DNA of 24,854 nucleotides, taken from the NCBI GenBank assembly GCA_964589825.1, contig CAZPUS010000038.1, forward strand, positions 1 through 24,854, written 5' to 3'. Below the pieces are notes generated by a model. The model saw only the letters and a list, made by a program, of their open reading frames with translations. It had not been told where the DNA came from and did no database searches. The first letter of the stretch is position 1. Every line of letters begins with the position of its first letter. This document shows positions 24,131 through 24,854 of this stretch, in pieces. The DNA comes from CAZPUS01 sp964589825. GTDB taxonomy: Bacteria > Fibrobacterota > Chitinivibrionia > Chitinivibrionales > WJKA01. A program made the translations under genes and the position numbers.

Positions 24131-24854
24131 TCATCGTTTCACCCCGATACTTTCGATACCGGCCTGTTTTTCTGTAATCTGATTGTTGTCACTGTCGTTG
24201 TAAGTGATTTCGATTATGAATTTGGCACGGTAGGCCCCCGGACTGACGCGCATACCCTGATCGTTGTATCCATCCCACTGAACAAAGGTGATCAGCGTGG
24301 TGCCGGGGGTATACGAATCCCAGATGTTTTCCGCACCTGTAGGTTCGGTGGTGCGATGCCATACAAGATTACCTACGAGATCGTATACATAGAGTTTACC
24401 GGTAAAGGACATCGTAGCGGTGTCGGCGACACTGGGTATGACAACTTCGGCTGCGATATTGGCAGTTGTTTTTTGTTGATCAGGTGCTTCTACGCCATTT
24501 ATCCTATCCTTAATTTCGTTCTGGGTCATCTGTCCTCCGCTTCCATTGAATTGTAGCGGTTCACCCGGATCGATAATTCGCTGCTGTGGAATGAAGGGAT
24601 TCGGCACCACTGAAATCCTGAAATCAACACCTTCTACAATTACCTGGGCCCTTCGGTTGTTCGGGGCGGCGGCATTGTCGTGTTCATCTTCTACCGCTCC
24701 TTCTTTTAGCTGAAAATAGTACTCTGAGGTAAGGCTGCGATTATTAGCCATCCTGAAATAGGCAATCGAGTCCGCAACGAATTCATCAAAATACATGCCC
24801 TCGCCCAGAAGCACGCTGTCCGCCTCTGCACCATCCCGCCCACGATACACAATA
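24131..24854 (-). CDS. C-terminal part of a large surface protein with FlgD-like end domain (cut by window edge)
   Basis: An open frame runs from the right window edge to TGA at 24131 (about 240 codons). The first possible start inside is a GTG with no ribosome binding site, so the true start lies outside the window. DFRISVVPNPFIPQQ opens a C-terminal module with GKLYVYDLVGNLVWHR, FVQWDGYNDQGMRVSPGAYRAKFII, the pattern of FlgD-like Ig domains that close many large exported proteins in Fibrobacterota and Bacteroidota-type bacteria. Upstream the chain reads like a beta-rich stretch (FRMANNRSLTSEYYFQL). Function is unknown; a surface or cell-envelope protein is inferred. The 92-bp spacer to the split lipoprotein would allow one transcript. 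Confidence 0.78.
   Translation of the reverse strand, partial: IVYRGRDGAEADSVLLGEGMYFDEFVADSIAYFRMANNRSLTSEYYFQLKEGAVEDEHDNAAAPNNRRAQVIVEGVDFRISVVPNPFIPQQRIIDPGEPLQFNGSGGQMTQNEIKDRINGVEAPDQQKTTANIAAEVVIPSVADTATMSFTGKLYVYDLVGNLVWHRTTEPTGAENIWDSYTPGTTLITFVQWDGYNDQGMRVSPGAYRAKFIIEITYNDSDNNQITEKQAGIESIGVKR

Noticed and set aside
1..24854. CRISPR array, tRNA, rRNA, transposase or prophage genes
   Set aside because: I looked through coding and intergenic regions and saw no regularly spaced repeats, tRNA-like cloverleaf, rRNA signature or mobile-element protein.

Overview
This window looks like a piece of a draft (probably metagenome-assembled) genome from the Fibrobacterota/Bacteroidota side of bacteria, most likely a Chitinispirillum-like fibrobacterote. 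The evidence is indirect: several secreted enzymes share a short C-terminal tail of the type IX secretion (Por) sorting kind (an iALFDmqGRr...gsGiYlvr pattern), a large surface protein ends in a FlgD-like module, there is a TonB-dependent receptor, and every secreted protein has a classical signal peptide or lipobox. Two N runs (2519-2618 and 4388-4397) show that it is an assembly. No rRNA, tRNA, CRISPR, transposase or phage gene was seen.

Layout. 1-1962 (minus) is the N-terminal 654 residues of a large secreted repeat protein that runs off the left edge. 1963-2720 is intergenic, with a 25-bp perfect inverted repeat pair and a 100-N gap. 2721-3278 (plus) is a small lipoprotein. 3520-5829 (minus) is a TonB-dependent receptor. 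6145-9018 (minus) is a probable operon of a uroporphyrinogen-decarboxylase-fold protein followed by a cytoplasmic GH2 beta-glucuronidase. From 9465 the plus strand carries two 'enzyme plus beta-propeller' pairs: a CBM/beta-helix protein with propeller A (9465-13730), and a GH115-like alpha-glucuronidase with propeller B (18352-22662). Between these pairs lie a minus-strand AraC regulator and polysaccharide deacetylase (13987-15626) and a plus-strand GH28-like beta-helix enzyme (16066-17973). The right end has a pair of paralogous lipoprotein loci, one of them split, and the C-terminus of another large surface protein (24131 to the edge).

How the genes may work together (inference). The centre of the window reads as a locus for using a uronic-acid-rich plant or algal polysaccharide such as glucuronoxylan, pectin or a related gum. 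Exported GH28-like, GH115-like and beta-helix proteins would cut the polymer outside the cell. The TonB receptor could import products or a cofactor. The cytoplasmic GH2 enzyme would release glucuronate, the CE4 enzyme would remove acetyl groups, and the AraC protein would sense a product and control the cluster.

The most interesting points are these. Propeller B appears to keep the histidine layout of oligogalacturonate lyases (PL22), while propeller A appears to have lost most of it. The UROD-like protein next to glucuronidases suggests handling of a methylated uronic acid. The GH115-like enzyme is divergent at conserved motifs. A 163-bp inverted-repeat element sits upstream of the giant surface protein gene and could be a mobile palindrome or an invertible switch.
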